Shown one piece after another: positions 9,924-17,903 of a DNA stretch of 64,000 nt. Each line of letters starts with the position of its first letter. The first letter of the stretch is position 1. The stretch spans positions 1 to 64,000 of the forward strand of contig JAIOPB010000038.1 in NCBI GenBank assembly GCA_021414105.1. The letters are read 5' to 3'. This DNA comes from Nitrosarchaeum sp. (GTDB taxonomy: Archaea > Thermoproteota > Nitrososphaeria > Nitrososphaerales > Nitrosopumilaceae). Below the pieces are notes generated by a model. That model was not told the DNA's origin, did not search any database, and was given only the letters and a program-made list of their open reading frames with translations. The translations under genes and the position numbers were made by a program.

Positions 9924-10034
9924 TCAAAAATTAGTGAGTTTATGCCGGTTTTAAGTTTTCTTTTGAATCACGAGTAAAAAAATTTAGGCATAATTGATTC
10001 TAAATTACTACGTAAAATTCCTTAAAAGTTATGG

Positions 10035-10065
10035 ATTAGTTAAAAATTCAAAATTTCTAACTAAT
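10035..10065. repeat. Intergenic hairpin-forming inverted repeat
   Basis: ATTAGTTA (10035-10042) is perfectly complementary to TAACTAAT (10058-10065), and inside it AAATT pairs with AATTT, giving a 13-bp interrupted stem around a tiny loop. It lies 112 bp upstream of the ino1 start in a 219-bp spacer and overlaps no supported gene. It could be an operator or an mRNA 5'/3' end structure. AT-richness makes chance formation quite possible. Confidence 0.25.
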
Positions 10066-10142
10066 GTTTTATCCTTTGAGAAAAATCTGATGATCGCATC
10101 TAAAAAACAAATTTAAATTCATATTTTTTGGACGTTTTTTAA

Positions 10143-10301
10143 TTGAATATTCAGGAAATCATACAAATTGCTAGCGAATTTGGGCTTAAGATTAGCAATC
10201 TAGATGACTTGGATGAGAAAACTCTGGCTGACTTTCATCAGGCAATAATAGAATACAAGGAAAACAGATGCAATGTTCATACCATTGATTACATGTGGTA
10301 A
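10143..10301 (+). CDS. Possible 52-residue small protein
   Basis: This is an uninterrupted TTG-initiated frame of 52 codons with protein-like composition: an amphipathic N-terminal part (NIQEIIQIASEFGLKISNL), an acidic middle and a C-terminal NRCNVHTIDYMW. An archaeal-looking TATA tract (CATATTTTTTGG) lies about 20-25 bp upstream, which would give a nearly leaderless message. It is followed at 10338 by another small gene on the same strand. I do not recognise a family. Confidence 0.4.
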   Translation: MNIQEIIQIASEFGLKISNLDDLDEKTLADFHQAIIEYKENRCNVHTIDYMW

Positions 10302-10337
10302 GATCAATCTTTTATTTGAGAAAGTGCATATAGTATT

Positions 10338-10439
10338 ATGAGACTGGCAAAGGAATGCATTATTTGCGGGAAAGATTTTATCGGATTTGAAAAATATTGC
10401 AGTACAAATTGTCTGGGAGAAACATACAGTAAGAAATAA
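10338..10439 (+). CDS. 33-residue zinc-knuckle microprotein
   Basis: This ATG frame of 33 codons encodes a protein with CIICGKDF near the N-terminus and YCSTNCLGE later, a CxxC...CxxxC arrangement that would bind one zinc ion. Such tiny treble-clef or zinc-ribbon proteins are common in Thaumarchaeota. It lies 36 bp after the preceding small frame and converges on the VOC gene. Function is unknown; nucleic-acid or protein binding is the usual guess for the fold. Confidence 0.6.
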   Translation: MRLAKECIICGKDFIGFEKYCSTNCLGETYSKK

Positions 10440-10472
10440 TTTTTGATGTAGAATAGTTAATTTATTGTTTAA

Positions 10473-10853
10473 TCACAATCCCCCTCCAAAAACTTCGCTT
10501 AGCTCAATATCATAACCGCTAGGGTCACTAATGTAAATTGACCGCGATTTTTCAAATTGGACAGGACCATCATAGTAGACCTTGACATTTAATGACTTGC
10601 AGATTTCCATTATCTCATCAAAATTTTCTACATGAAACCCAAAATGAGCAATTGCACCTTCTGGTTTCATCTCAGGGTCCTCATAAAGACAAAGTTTGAT
10701 GTTGTCATTACCTATGATTTTGGATTTATCTTGTGGTTGTTCTTTTTTAATTTCAAAGCCAAAAAGATTTTTGTAAAACTCTACACTTTCTTCTAAATTC
10801 TTTACTGTCATATTGACATGATCCATTGAAGTGGCCTTCAATGTTTTAGACAT
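10473..10853 (-). CDS. VOC-superfamily protein (glyoxalase/bleomycin-resistance fold)
   Basis: This 126-residue single-domain-pair VOC protein has paired beta-alpha-beta-beta-beta modules: MDHVNMTVKNLEESVEFYKN at residues 10-29 and AHFGFHVENFDEIMEIC near 70-85, closing with SDPSGYDIELSE. His12, a His in the second module and the C-terminal Glu are candidates for a metal site. The family includes glyoxalase I, methylmalonyl-CoA epimerase and dioxygenases, and the specific reaction cannot be told. The gene is transcribed alone, divergent from deoxyhypusine synthase. Confidence 0.8.
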   Translation of the reverse strand: MSKTLKATSMDHVNMTVKNLEESVEFYKNLFGFEIKKEQPQDKSKIIGNDNIKLCLYEDPEMKPEGAIAHFGFHVENFDEIMEICKSLNVKVYYDGPVQFEKSRSIYISDPSGYDIELSEVFGGGL

Positions 10854-10997
10854 GATTAATTACCAATTATTAGGCTTAATAATATTGATTTTAAAAGATA
10901 GTGGAGAATCTATTTCCCCCAATACCAGATGTGTGATTTCATATCAGACAAAGACACATTCTTAAATGATTATGAGGCGTAAGGCAGAATTTTATAC

Positions 10998-11957
10998 TTG
11001 TCTCCAAGAAATCAAAACATGATAAAACCAGGTCGTTCTGTAAAAGACATTAAAATAGATTCAAACACATCGATAGAAAAAATTTTTGAAGAGATATCTC
11101 AATCAGGAGGATTTGAATCAGTTAATCTTTCAGATGGTCTTGATATTTTAACTACAATGATTTCAGATAAAGAATGTCTAAAGTTCATTTCTTTTGTTGG
11201 TGCAATTGTATCAACCGGATTACGAGGAATTATCAAAGACATGATAAAAAATAAATGGTTTGATGTTGCAATTACGACTTGTGGTGCTCTAGATCATGAT
11301 ATTGCGCGACATTTTTCAAACTACAAAGAAGGATCATTTACTATGGATGACGGAGAATTGGCAGACCAGCACATCCACAGATTGGGGAATATTCTAGTAC
11401 CAATGGAAAGTTATGGTCCACTTATTGAAGAAAAGATGCAGTCATTCTTAGAAGAAGAATACAAAAATGGAGTAAAAGAAATGTCCACAGCAGATATTTG
11501 CAAGATGATTGGAAAACACTTGGGAGAAAATTCTTTTCTTTATTGGGCTTACAAAAATAAAATCGATGTAGTGGTACCTGGAATTATGGATGGCGCTGTA
11601 GGAAGTCAGATATGGTTATTCACACAAAGACATAATGATTTTAAATTGAATCTAACAGCAGATGCAGATTTGTTGTCAGGATTAATATTCAAAGCAAAAA
11701 AATCAGGGGCTTTAATGATTGGAGGGGGAATTTCAAAGCATCACACATTATGGTGGAATCAATACAGAGAAGGTTTGGATTATGCATTTTACATTACAAC
11801 TGCACAGGAATTTGACGGTAGTCTAAGTGGTGCACTGGTAAGAGAAGCCATTTCGTGGGGAAAAGTTACGCAACAAGCTAGACAAGCTACTCTACATGCA
11901 GAAGTGACAACAATTCTACCGTTCATTTATGCAGCACTGATTTCAAAACTAAAGTAA
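10998..11957 (+). CDS. dys: Deoxyhypusine synthase
   Basis: This enzyme transfers the 4-aminobutyl group of spermidine to a lysine of aIF5A, the first step of hypusine formation. The 319-residue product carries the NAD/spermidine-site motifs FVGAIVSTGLRG, TTCGALDHDIARH and DGAVGSQ. The active-site lysine lies in LMIGGGISKHH near residue 246. TTG at 10998 is followed by a second possible start, ATG at codon 8 (11019). Some archaeal homologues act on other polyamines, so homospermidine-type activity is not excluded. Confidence 0.92.
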   Translation: MSPRNQNMIKPGRSVKDIKIDSNTSIEKIFEEISQSGGFESVNLSDGLDILTTMISDKECLKFISFVGAIVSTGLRGIIKDMIKNKWFDVAITTCGALDHDIARHFSNYKEGSFTMDDGELADQHIHRLGNILVPMESYGPLIEEKMQSFLEEEYKNGVKEMSTADICKMIGKHLGENSFLYWAYKNKIDVVVPGIMDGAVGSQIWLFTQRHNDFKLNLTADADLLSGLIFKAKKSGALMIGGGISKHHTLWWNQYREGLDYAFYITTAQEFDGSLSGALVREAISWGKVTQQARQATLHAEVTTILPFIYAALISKLK

Positions 11958-12003
11958 TCAAATCAGGTAAAAACTATTATTCGATAGAATCCAATGCATT
12001 ACA

Positions 12004-12717
12004 TTGTATTCTAGAATAAGGATTAAAGAATTAAGACCAGTTAATTTGGAAGGTGGTTATCTCATAGACGGATTTCCTTCAGTAGGATTTACCAGTGCAA
12101 TTGCAACAGAATCAATGATACAAACATCGCAATTTAGTTTAGCAGGAATAATTGATTCAGATAGCTTTCCACCAATTAGTTTGATTAAAGAGGGCAAACC
12201 AAATTATCCAACGCGAATTTTTGTAAACGATGATCTTAAAGTTTCGGTTTTTTTATCATATCTTACTCTTCATGAATCGTTACACAGAATTGTTGCAAAG
12301 ACAATGCTCAAGTGGGCAAAAAAACAAAAAATAGAACTAATTGTAAGCAGTATGGCAGTAAAATCCCTAGATGCAATTGAAGGAATAGTTGCAGTAGGAA
12401 ATACAGATTCTGCAAGAACAAAATTAAAAAAATCAGGATTAAAAGTTCTTGAATATGGAACAGTCCCAGGAATACCAGGTATGTTACTTAATGAAGGAAG
12501 TATCACAGAACAAGATGTAATTGTAATTCTTTTTCATTCAGATGGCACAGGTCCAGATTTTAGATCAAGTGCAGAATTATGCATAGGAATGTCACAGTTA
12601 ATCCCGGGTACATCTTGTGACATTTCACTCCTACAAAAAGAAGCAGAGAAAGCAGAGCAATCAATTAAAGAAACAGATGAAGAATCACGACAGTTAAAAG
12701 ATTCAATCTACGGATAA
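12004..12717 (+). CDS. PAC2-family protein (proteasome-assembly-chaperone-like)
   Basis: This protein of 237 residues belongs to the PAC2 family (PF09754), related to the eukaryotic proteasome assembly chaperone 2 and archaeal PbaA/PbaB. Features are LEGGYLIDGFPSVGFTSAIA at the N-terminus, SSMAVKSLD near 115-125, and the GTVPGIPGMLLNEG loop. The last 30 residues are a charged helical tail. A second paralogue is encoded at 59500. TTG is used as start, 47 bp after dys. Chaperone or scaffold roles are inferred from the family only. Confidence 0.85.
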   Translation: MYSRIRIKELRPVNLEGGYLIDGFPSVGFTSAIATESMIQTSQFSLAGIIDSDSFPPISLIKEGKPNYPTRIFVNDDLKVSVFLSYLTLHESLHRIVAKTMLKWAKKQKIELIVSSMAVKSLDAIEGIVAVGNTDSARTKLKKSGLKVLEYGTVPGIPGMLLNEGSITEQDVIVILFHSDGTGPDFRSSAELCIGMSQLIPGTSCDISLLQKEAEKAEQSIKETDEESRQLKDSIYG

Positions 12718-12777
12718 AAAAATTATCAAATTACTATGTTTATTTTATAACAACGTGCCAATAAAAATAGAAAATCA

Positions 12778-13392
12778 ATGGAACAAATAATAGAATTTGC
12801 AGTGATGGTTATAATTATTTCAGCGTCAGGAGTAATGACACCAGGTCCTTTATTTGCAGCAAACATAGCATATGGATTACAAGGTGGTGGAAAAGCAGGA
12901 ATAAAAATGGCAGTAGGCCATACAATTGTAGAGTTACCACTTGTAATTTTGTTAGGAGTGGGAGTATTTTCATTTGAAATTTTTCCAGAATTTAGAACAT
13001 GGATTTCTATTCTGGGAGCAGTCACACTTTTTGTATTTGCTGGAATTCAAATTAAAACAACATTACAAATGAAAGAAACAACTTTCAATCTAAAACACAA
13101 TGCAGTTCTTACAGGAATTACACTCAGTGCATTAAATCCATTTTTTATCATATGGTGGTTAAGTATTGGTTTTAAATTAATTTCAGATGCAATGTTGATA
13201 TGGGCATTTGTAGGAATAATTGTTGTTTTTTTATTGCACATATGGATGGATTTTGTGTGGTTGTATTCAGTTGCATGTCTTGCTTCTAAAAGTTCAAAAA
13301 TACTTTCAAATAGAAATTATAAAATTTTAATGATTGGTTTAAGTTCCATGATGATATATTTTGGGATATCATTCATAACTGATGTAATTTAG
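12778..13392 (+). CDS. LysE-family membrane exporter
   Basis: This membrane protein of 204 residues has about six hydrophobic helices. The N-terminal signature is SGVMTPGPLFAANIAYGLQGGGKAGI, followed by GHTIVELPLVILLG, typical of LysE/RhtB amino-acid exporters. ALNPFFIIWW near residue 120 is the second conserved loop. Substrate is unknown; amino acids or other small polar compounds are likely. It follows the PAC2 gene by 60 bp, and its stop overlaps the convergent 80-residue membrane protein by 4 bp. Confidence 0.88.
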   Translation: MEQIIEFAVMVIIISASGVMTPGPLFAANIAYGLQGGGKAGIKMAVGHTIVELPLVILLGVGVFSFEIFPEFRTWISILGAVTLFVFAGIQIKTTLQMKETTFNLKHNAVLTGITLSALNPFFIIWWLSIGFKLISDAMLIWAFVGIIVVFLLHIWMDFVWLYSVACLASKSSKILSNRNYKILMIGLSSMMIYFGISFITDVI

Positions 13393-13631
13393 CCACAATC
13401 TAAAATTTCAACTTCAGGTTTACAATCAGCGTTAAATAAATTAATTCTTTCAACTAAAACATCACAAAATTCTGGATCAAATGATTTTTCATATGATTTT
13501 AAATCAGATACAATTGCAATATGTTGTAGCCCACAAGGATATGTTGTAAATCCAAGAATTATTCCAACAGCGAAAATACCTATACAAGCTAGAATCAAGT
13601 ATCTAATAGTTTTAATTTTTTGTAATGTCAA
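13389..13631 (-). CDS. Small single-pass membrane protein, function unknown
   Basis: This is an 80-residue protein with one N-terminal transmembrane helix (about residues 8-28, IRYLILACIGIFAVGIILG) and an extracytoplasmic tail with four cysteines (YPCGL, EFCDV, ADCKP and LDCG), which could form two disulfides. The start overlaps the end of the alba gene by 20 bp, so the two are probably cotranscribed. I recognise no family. Confidence 0.6.
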   Translation of the reverse strand: MTLQKIKTIRYLILACIGIFAVGIILGFTTYPCGLQHIAIVSDLKSYEKSFDPEFCDVLVERINLFNADCKPEVEILDCG

Positions 13632-14001
13632 TTTCTATTGTAGAGACATTACGTGTTTTACCATCTTGAGATGTAAGTGAATCAGATAAAATTCTAACAT
13701 CACTGATAACATACCCAACAGTATTCATTCTTTTAACAATCATTTGAGATACATCAACTGCCTGAGTAATTCGTTTACCTCGAGCCTTAATTGTAACAGT
13801 GTGTCTTGTTGAAAGTTGTGTCAAAGTAGCTGAAACATAGGTCATTATTGGTTTAGTGCCAACAAAAATTACATCGCGTTCTTCAGGATTATGTCTAGTT
13901 TCAGGTGAAGGTAATTGTGGTTCTGGTTCAGGTGAAGTATGAATATCATGAAATTCGGATAAAATGTCTTCTGCGTCTTTAGATTTTTTTGGGTCGCTCA
14001 A
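13612..14001 (-). CDS. albA: Alba DNA/RNA-binding chromatin protein
   Basis: Alba coats DNA and RNA as a dimer. The core domain runs from about residue 38 to the end: VIFVGTKPIMTYVSATL, then IKARGKRITQAVDVSQMI, and the beta-hairpin SLTSQDGKTRNVSTIEI. The Lys of the usual GKKP loop region is TKP here. An acidic/proline-rich N-terminal extension of about 35 residues (EPEPQLPSPETR) precedes the domain, which most Alba proteins lack. Internal ATG starts would remove part of the core, so the extension appears real. Confidence 0.92.
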   Translation of the reverse strand: MSDPKKSKDAEDILSEFHDIHTSPEPEPQLPSPETRHNPEERDVIFVGTKPIMTYVSATLTQLSTRHTVTIKARGKRITQAVDVSQMIVKRMNTVGYVISDVRILSDSLTSQDGKTRNVSTIEIDITKN

Positions 14002-14042
14002 TTTATTATTCCTTTAACAACAAAAGCTTCTTTGGCTTTTAT

Positions 14043-14312
14043 TTAGTTTTTGAGGTTCTCACGTTGTATGTATTCTTCAAAAATTTTTTCAACTTCATCA
14101 TCGTTTTTGCTGTTCTTTACCTGATTTACTAGATCTTCTTCTTCGATTTCATAGCAATTTAGGAAATCTTGTGAATCTTTGAATAGTAGAAGAACTTTGT
14201 TCTTAAACACATAATGGTAGAGTTTTTCTTTTTCCATCAGTTCTGGCTTTATGTTAAGACCATTATCGTCAGAAGATACAGGATAGGTCATACTATTATT
14301 GAAAATACTCAA
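14043..14312 (-). CDS. Small acidic protein of unknown function
   Basis: This 89-residue soluble protein is rich in Glu, Asp and Asn, with a predicted helical C-terminal half (EEEDLVNQVKNSKNDDEVEKI). No recognised domain. A second possible start is ATG at codon 8 (14291). It lies downstream of nothing on its own strand and upstream of alba (41 bp), and is divergent from dinB. Confidence 0.5.
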   Translation of the reverse strand: MSIFNNSMTYPVSSDDNGLNIKPELMEKEKLYHYVFKNKVLLLFKDSQDFLNCYEIEEEDLVNQVKNSKNDDEVEKIFEEYIQRENLKN

Positions 14313-14360
14313 TATTTAGATGAATGCACAATATAGGAATAATTAGAGAAGTGATTCAAA

Positions 14361-15458
14361 ATATCTGAAGATAGAGTAGTTTTCCACATAGATTTTGATT
14401 ATTTCTTTGCTCAATGTGAAGAGATACGCACTCCTGATCTAAAATCAAAACCAGTATGTGTTTGTGTTTTTTCAGACAGAGGTGGAGACAGTGGAGCAAT
14501 TGCAACTGCGAATTACATAGCTAGAAAATTTGGTGTGAAATCAGGAATGCCAATTAGTTTTGCAAAAAAAAGATTAGAGGAAAGAAAAGATTCAATTTTT
14601 CTTCCAGTTGATTTTGATTATTACTTGGAAATTTCTGAGAAAGCCATGAACATCATAAAAGAGAGTGCAGATGTTTTTGAATATGTAGGAAAAGATGAAG
14701 CATATTTGGATGTCACTAATAGAGTAGAAGGAAGTTTTGATAAGGCAAGTCATTTGGCACAGCAAATTAAAAATTCCATAAGAGATAAAGTGAAACTTAG
14801 TTGTTCCATAGGAGTTTCAACAAACAAATTGATTGCAAAAATTGCGTCAGATTTTAAAAAACCAGATGGATTAACAGTAGTATCACCGGAAAAAATTGAA
14901 GAATTTTTAGAACAATTAAAGATTCGAGCGATACCAGGTATTGGAAAGAAAACAGAAGAGCGGTTTACACAAATGAATCTTGAAACAATTAATGATCTGA
15001 AAAAATTAGATGTGTTTACTTTGATTAAAGAATTTGGAAGAAAACACGGGACTTACATATTTAATGCATCTAGAGGATTGGATAATGAGCCAGTAAAGGA
15101 AAGAGAGGCAAGCATACAATACAGTAAACTGACTACTCTAAAAAAGGATTCAAAAGACTATGAATTTTTGGCAGAAAATCTTAAGGAATTATGCATAGAA
15201 CTACACGAAGTAATTCAAAAAAACAATAGAATGTTCAAATCAATAGGAATACAGTTCATTTTATCAGATTTAACAAACAAAACAAAATCAAGAATGTTAA
15301 AAAATCACACATCAAGTCTAGAAGAATTACAAAAAAATGCAACGCAGTTATTAAAAGAAGCATTAGAAGATCAAAAAAATACAGTTAGAAGATTAGGGGT
15401 AAAAGTTTCAGAACTTTCAGAAATTCAGGGTCAAAGTAGTATTACTAGCTATTTTTAG
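14361..15458 (+). CDS. dinB: DNA polymerase IV (Y-family, DinB/Dpo4), start codon non-canonical
   Basis: This translesion polymerase bypasses damaged bases. The Y-family catalytic residues are seen in FHIDFDYFFAQ at the N-terminus and KDEAYLDVT near residue 112. A helix-hairpin-helix lies at AIPGIGKKTEERF, and the little-finger domain follows. The C-terminus ends in QSSITSYF, a PCNA-interacting (PIP) motif. The reading frame is open from the TGA at 14352-14354, yet contains no ATG, GTG or TTG before the catalytic FHIDFD block; the first later canonical start (GTG at 14523, ATG at 14535) would delete the active site. I place the start at ATA 14361 as the best guess; a sequence error or start-codon mutation is the alternative. 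Confidence 0.85.
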   Translation: MSEDRVVFHIDFDYFFAQCEEIRTPDLKSKPVCVCVFSDRGGDSGAIATANYIARKFGVKSGMPISFAKKRLEERKDSIFLPVDFDYYLEISEKAMNIIKESADVFEYVGKDEAYLDVTNRVEGSFDKASHLAQQIKNSIRDKVKLSCSIGVSTNKLIAKIASDFKKPDGLTVVSPEKIEEFLEQLKIRAIPGIGKKTEERFTQMNLETINDLKKLDVFTLIKEFGRKHGTYIFNASRGLDNEPVKEREASIQYSKLTTLKKDSKDYEFLAENLKELCIELHEVIQKNNRMFKSIGIQFILSDLTNKTKSRMLKNHTSSLEELQKNATQLLKEALEDQKNTVRRLGVKVSELSEIQGQSSITSYF

Positions 15459-16389
15459 GAACAGATTTTCCTTCAGATTCTAATTTTTTTAACCTCTTTG
15501 TTTCGATTAGAATTACTATTAGTAAAAAGATAAACAGCCACGGCAAGAACATAATCTCACCTGCGACAGAATGAAATTCTTCCCATTGTTTTGCATCAGT
15601 AGTAACTTTGAGAGCATACCAAGACAAAGAAAATATTCTAATCATATTGACACCAATTGTTCCTGCAATTCCCAATCCAAAGTAAACAGCTTTTCTATTT
15701 TTAGGAATATTCATTTTTAATAGAAATGCACCCATGACCAAAGAATAGATGATTATACTATGCACACCTGCAGATGGCCAAAATACCTGAAGTACCATTG
15801 GTCCAAAATCGCCTTTGAGGAACATTAGATTGTCACGTGCAGTAGCAGTTCCAAGATCAAATGCATTTACTAACCATACATTTGTTTGCACCAAGTAAGG
15901 TACAACATACTGTAATGGACCAAGAGAATCATATGGAAAAAAGGCATCCAATGAAAGAATAATTGCACTGCCACCAAGAAATATTGGCCCAGCAGGCGCA
16001 ATTCTTATCCATCGTTTACCAAAAAAGATACTCAGTACAACAATTACAAAAATATCCAACACTATAAAATCCCACATCCATGTCCAAGAATTGATTAGTT
16101 GTACGTTGAATTGTTCAGCAGATGATAAAATATAATCTCTTAAACCATATTCCAATCCAATAATATATGCAATCACCATAATAGCCAATGGAATTACAGC
16201 AATCAATTTTTTTTTAGAAATGATAATTTTAAGACCAATTAATTCAGCGACAACAAACACAAGTGCAAAAAGAAATCCTCCTCTTCCTTGATTCCAACTT
16301 AAACTAAAGCTATCAGGAAATGCAATTAGTGCAAAAATAATTGGACTAGCAATAATAGCGATTCCGATTATCAAGTTCTTGTTTTGCAT
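15445..16389 (-). CDS. Archaeosortase/exosortase-family membrane protein with Ser in place of catalytic Cys (thaumarchaeosortase-like)
   Basis: This polytopic protein of 314 residues has about eight transmembrane helices. Exosortases and archaeosortases are membrane transpeptidases that process C-terminal sorting signals, using Cys, Arg and His. Here the block equivalent to the Cys motif reads WPSAGVHSIIIYS (near residue 205) with Ser where Cys is expected. The Arg in NMIRIFSLSW (near 250) and the His in EEFHSVAGE (near 271) are present. The family version in Thaumarchaeota is known as thaumarchaeosortase. No target with a PEFG-type C-terminal signal is encoded in this window. The 3' end overlaps dinB by 14 bp (convergent). 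Confidence 0.8.
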   Translation of the reverse strand: MQNKNLIIGIAIIASPIIFALIAFPDSFSLSWNQGRGGFLFALVFVVAELIGLKIIISKKKLIAVIPLAIMVIAYIIGLEYGLRDYILSSAEQFNVQLINSWTWMWDFIVLDIFVIVVLSIFFGKRWIRIAPAGPIFLGGSAIILSLDAFFPYDSLGPLQYVVPYLVQTNVWLVNAFDLGTATARDNLMFLKGDFGPMVLQVFWPSAGVHSIIIYSLVMGAFLLKMNIPKNRKAVYFGLGIAGTIGVNMIRIFSLSWYALKVTTDAKQWEEFHSVAGEIMFLPWLFIFLLIVILIETKRLKKLESEGKSVPKNS

Positions 16390-16432
16390 GTGTTTGAATT
16401 AAAAAGTGGTCAATAAATAGATCAAGATTGTA

Positions 16433-16579
16433 TCAACAAACCATAGAAAATCTTTCAGGACAACAAAGATGTTCATAGTATGGATCAGATAGTTTATCCT
16501 TGATCAAAAACACAACTATTGTGTAGTTACCAGTTTTTGGAATAATTTTACTGCATTTTACACATCTGAGCGTATCCAT
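16433..16579 (-). CDS. 48-residue zinc-ribbon microprotein
   Basis: This ATG frame of 48 codons has RCVKCSK at the N-terminus and LCCPERFSMVC at the C-terminus, giving a CxxC...CC...C set able to bind zinc. The middle is a beta-rich segment (NYTIVVFLIKD). It occupies most of the spacer between the nre and archaeosortase genes, on the same strand. Family not recognised. Confidence 0.55.
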   Translation of the reverse strand: MDTLRCVKCSKIIPKTGNYTIVVFLIKDKLSDPYYEHLCCPERFSMVC

Positions 16580-16682
16580 GAATAATTTTAACAACAAAAT
16601 ATACTTTAGAAACAGGATGTAATGATCTAAAATAACTATTTTACAACAAATTTAGCCACAAACCAATTTTACATATAGTAAA

Positions 16683-17837
16683 TTAGAAAAAGTCTGCAAT
16701 TGTTTTCTGACGAATTAATTTCATAATATTGCCTTTTGAAATCCATTCAGGTTTGCTAATACTCATTTTCTTTGACGCTAATGTAAGAGCATCGTCAAAA
16801 GTTTCACTAATTATCGGTGTTTGTCTCATTGCTGAACGAATACCCTCTCTTATCTGCCAAACACCCACAGGAATTGCATATTCAGGTCTGATTTCCCGTA
16901 AGATTATCACACCGGATTGAATTTTATTTTTCACTAGATATTCAGTTACGCCTAATTTAGCTGCAAAATATGCACCAGCTATTGCTGGAGGATGATTAAT
17001 TCCACGCGCATCCTCAAAATCAGAACCAAATCCTAAAACACCATTAGAATACCATGCTTCAATCATTTCATAAATCCATCTGTGTGGAAACAAAACTACT
17101 GAGAACGAGTTTCCAAGATGTTCATATGTGAAAACTTTGTATGAATCAATCAAAGGATAATTCAAAATTTCTTCAGTAAGAGATTTTGATATAATATCAT
17201 CTGTAGCAGTTATACTCCACTTTGTAGGAACAAGTTTTCTTTTTTGTCCAAGCATCCCAATACTGAAACATTTTTGAATTTTTGAGATGTCTATACCAGA
17301 ATTATAGAGACGTAAAACAGCATCTTGTGCATTTAGATCTTTATCATAGAAAGTTTTTTCAATGGATTTTGTTGCAGATGTACCATAAAACTTTGCAGAT
17401 TTGATTTCGCCTATTGGTCCAAATGGAGCACTTTCCCCATCTAGTGAAATACTTGTAGATGTAGTTTTAGTGAATTGTAAGTCAGAGTCGGTAGGTTTTG
17501 AGGACATTGTAATTTCTTGTAAATTTTCTATGTAACGTCCTTCTGTTTGATGTATTGAAACTTTTTGAATGCCACGAATTAGATTCAATCTAAAATTAAC
17601 AATTTCTTCAAGAGATTTACCTGCCCATCTTTCAGGATTATCAAGTAAACTTGTATCGCCGTGTATTGGAGGAACCATTGGTCCTACGAAGACTTTGGGA
17701 TAGTTGTATGACCCTACAAACACTGATGGGGGACTAGAACCACTAATAGAATCAGATGAAAACAAATTCCCATATTTTGATAAATTCTCATGCCATTTTG
17801 CCAAGATTGCTCTTCGAATATTTTGTGAGTCAGACAA
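16683..17837 (-). CDS. nreA: Nre-type archaeal DNA repair protein with C-terminal PIP box
   Basis: This protein of 384 residues has the two conserved archaeal domains once called DUF650/DUF651 (NreA/NreB). Conserved segments are VFVGSYNYPKVFVGPM near residue 40, LVPTKWSITATDD near 210 and HRWIYEMIEAWY near 255. The last eight residues, QKTIADFF, are a textbook PIP box for binding PCNA. Nre proteins are linked to repair of alkylation and mitomycin damage in haloarchaea. The N-terminal C4 zinc finger found in many NreA proteins is absent here: no cysteines occur in the first 180 residues. Confidence 0.85.
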   Translation of the reverse strand: MSDSQNIRRAILAKWHENLSKYGNLFSSDSISGSSPPSVFVGSYNYPKVFVGPMVPPIHGDTSLLDNPERWAGKSLEEIVNFRLNLIRGIQKVSIHQTEGRYIENLQEITMSSKPTDSDLQFTKTTSTSISLDGESAPFGPIGEIKSAKFYGTSATKSIEKTFYDKDLNAQDAVLRLYNSGIDISKIQKCFSIGMLGQKRKLVPTKWSITATDDIISKSLTEEILNYPLIDSYKVFTYEHLGNSFSVVLFPHRWIYEMIEAWYSNGVLGFGSDFEDARGINHPPAIAGAYFAAKLGVTEYLVKNKIQSGVIILREIRPEYAIPVGVWQIREGIRSAMRQTPIISETFDDALTLASKKMSISKPEWISKGNIMKLIRQKTIADFF

Positions 17838-17903
17838 TGAAATTTGTGCCTGAAATATGCCTATTAAGTTGCCTAATCAGCAGAATTGACCATGACTTAA
17901 CGT

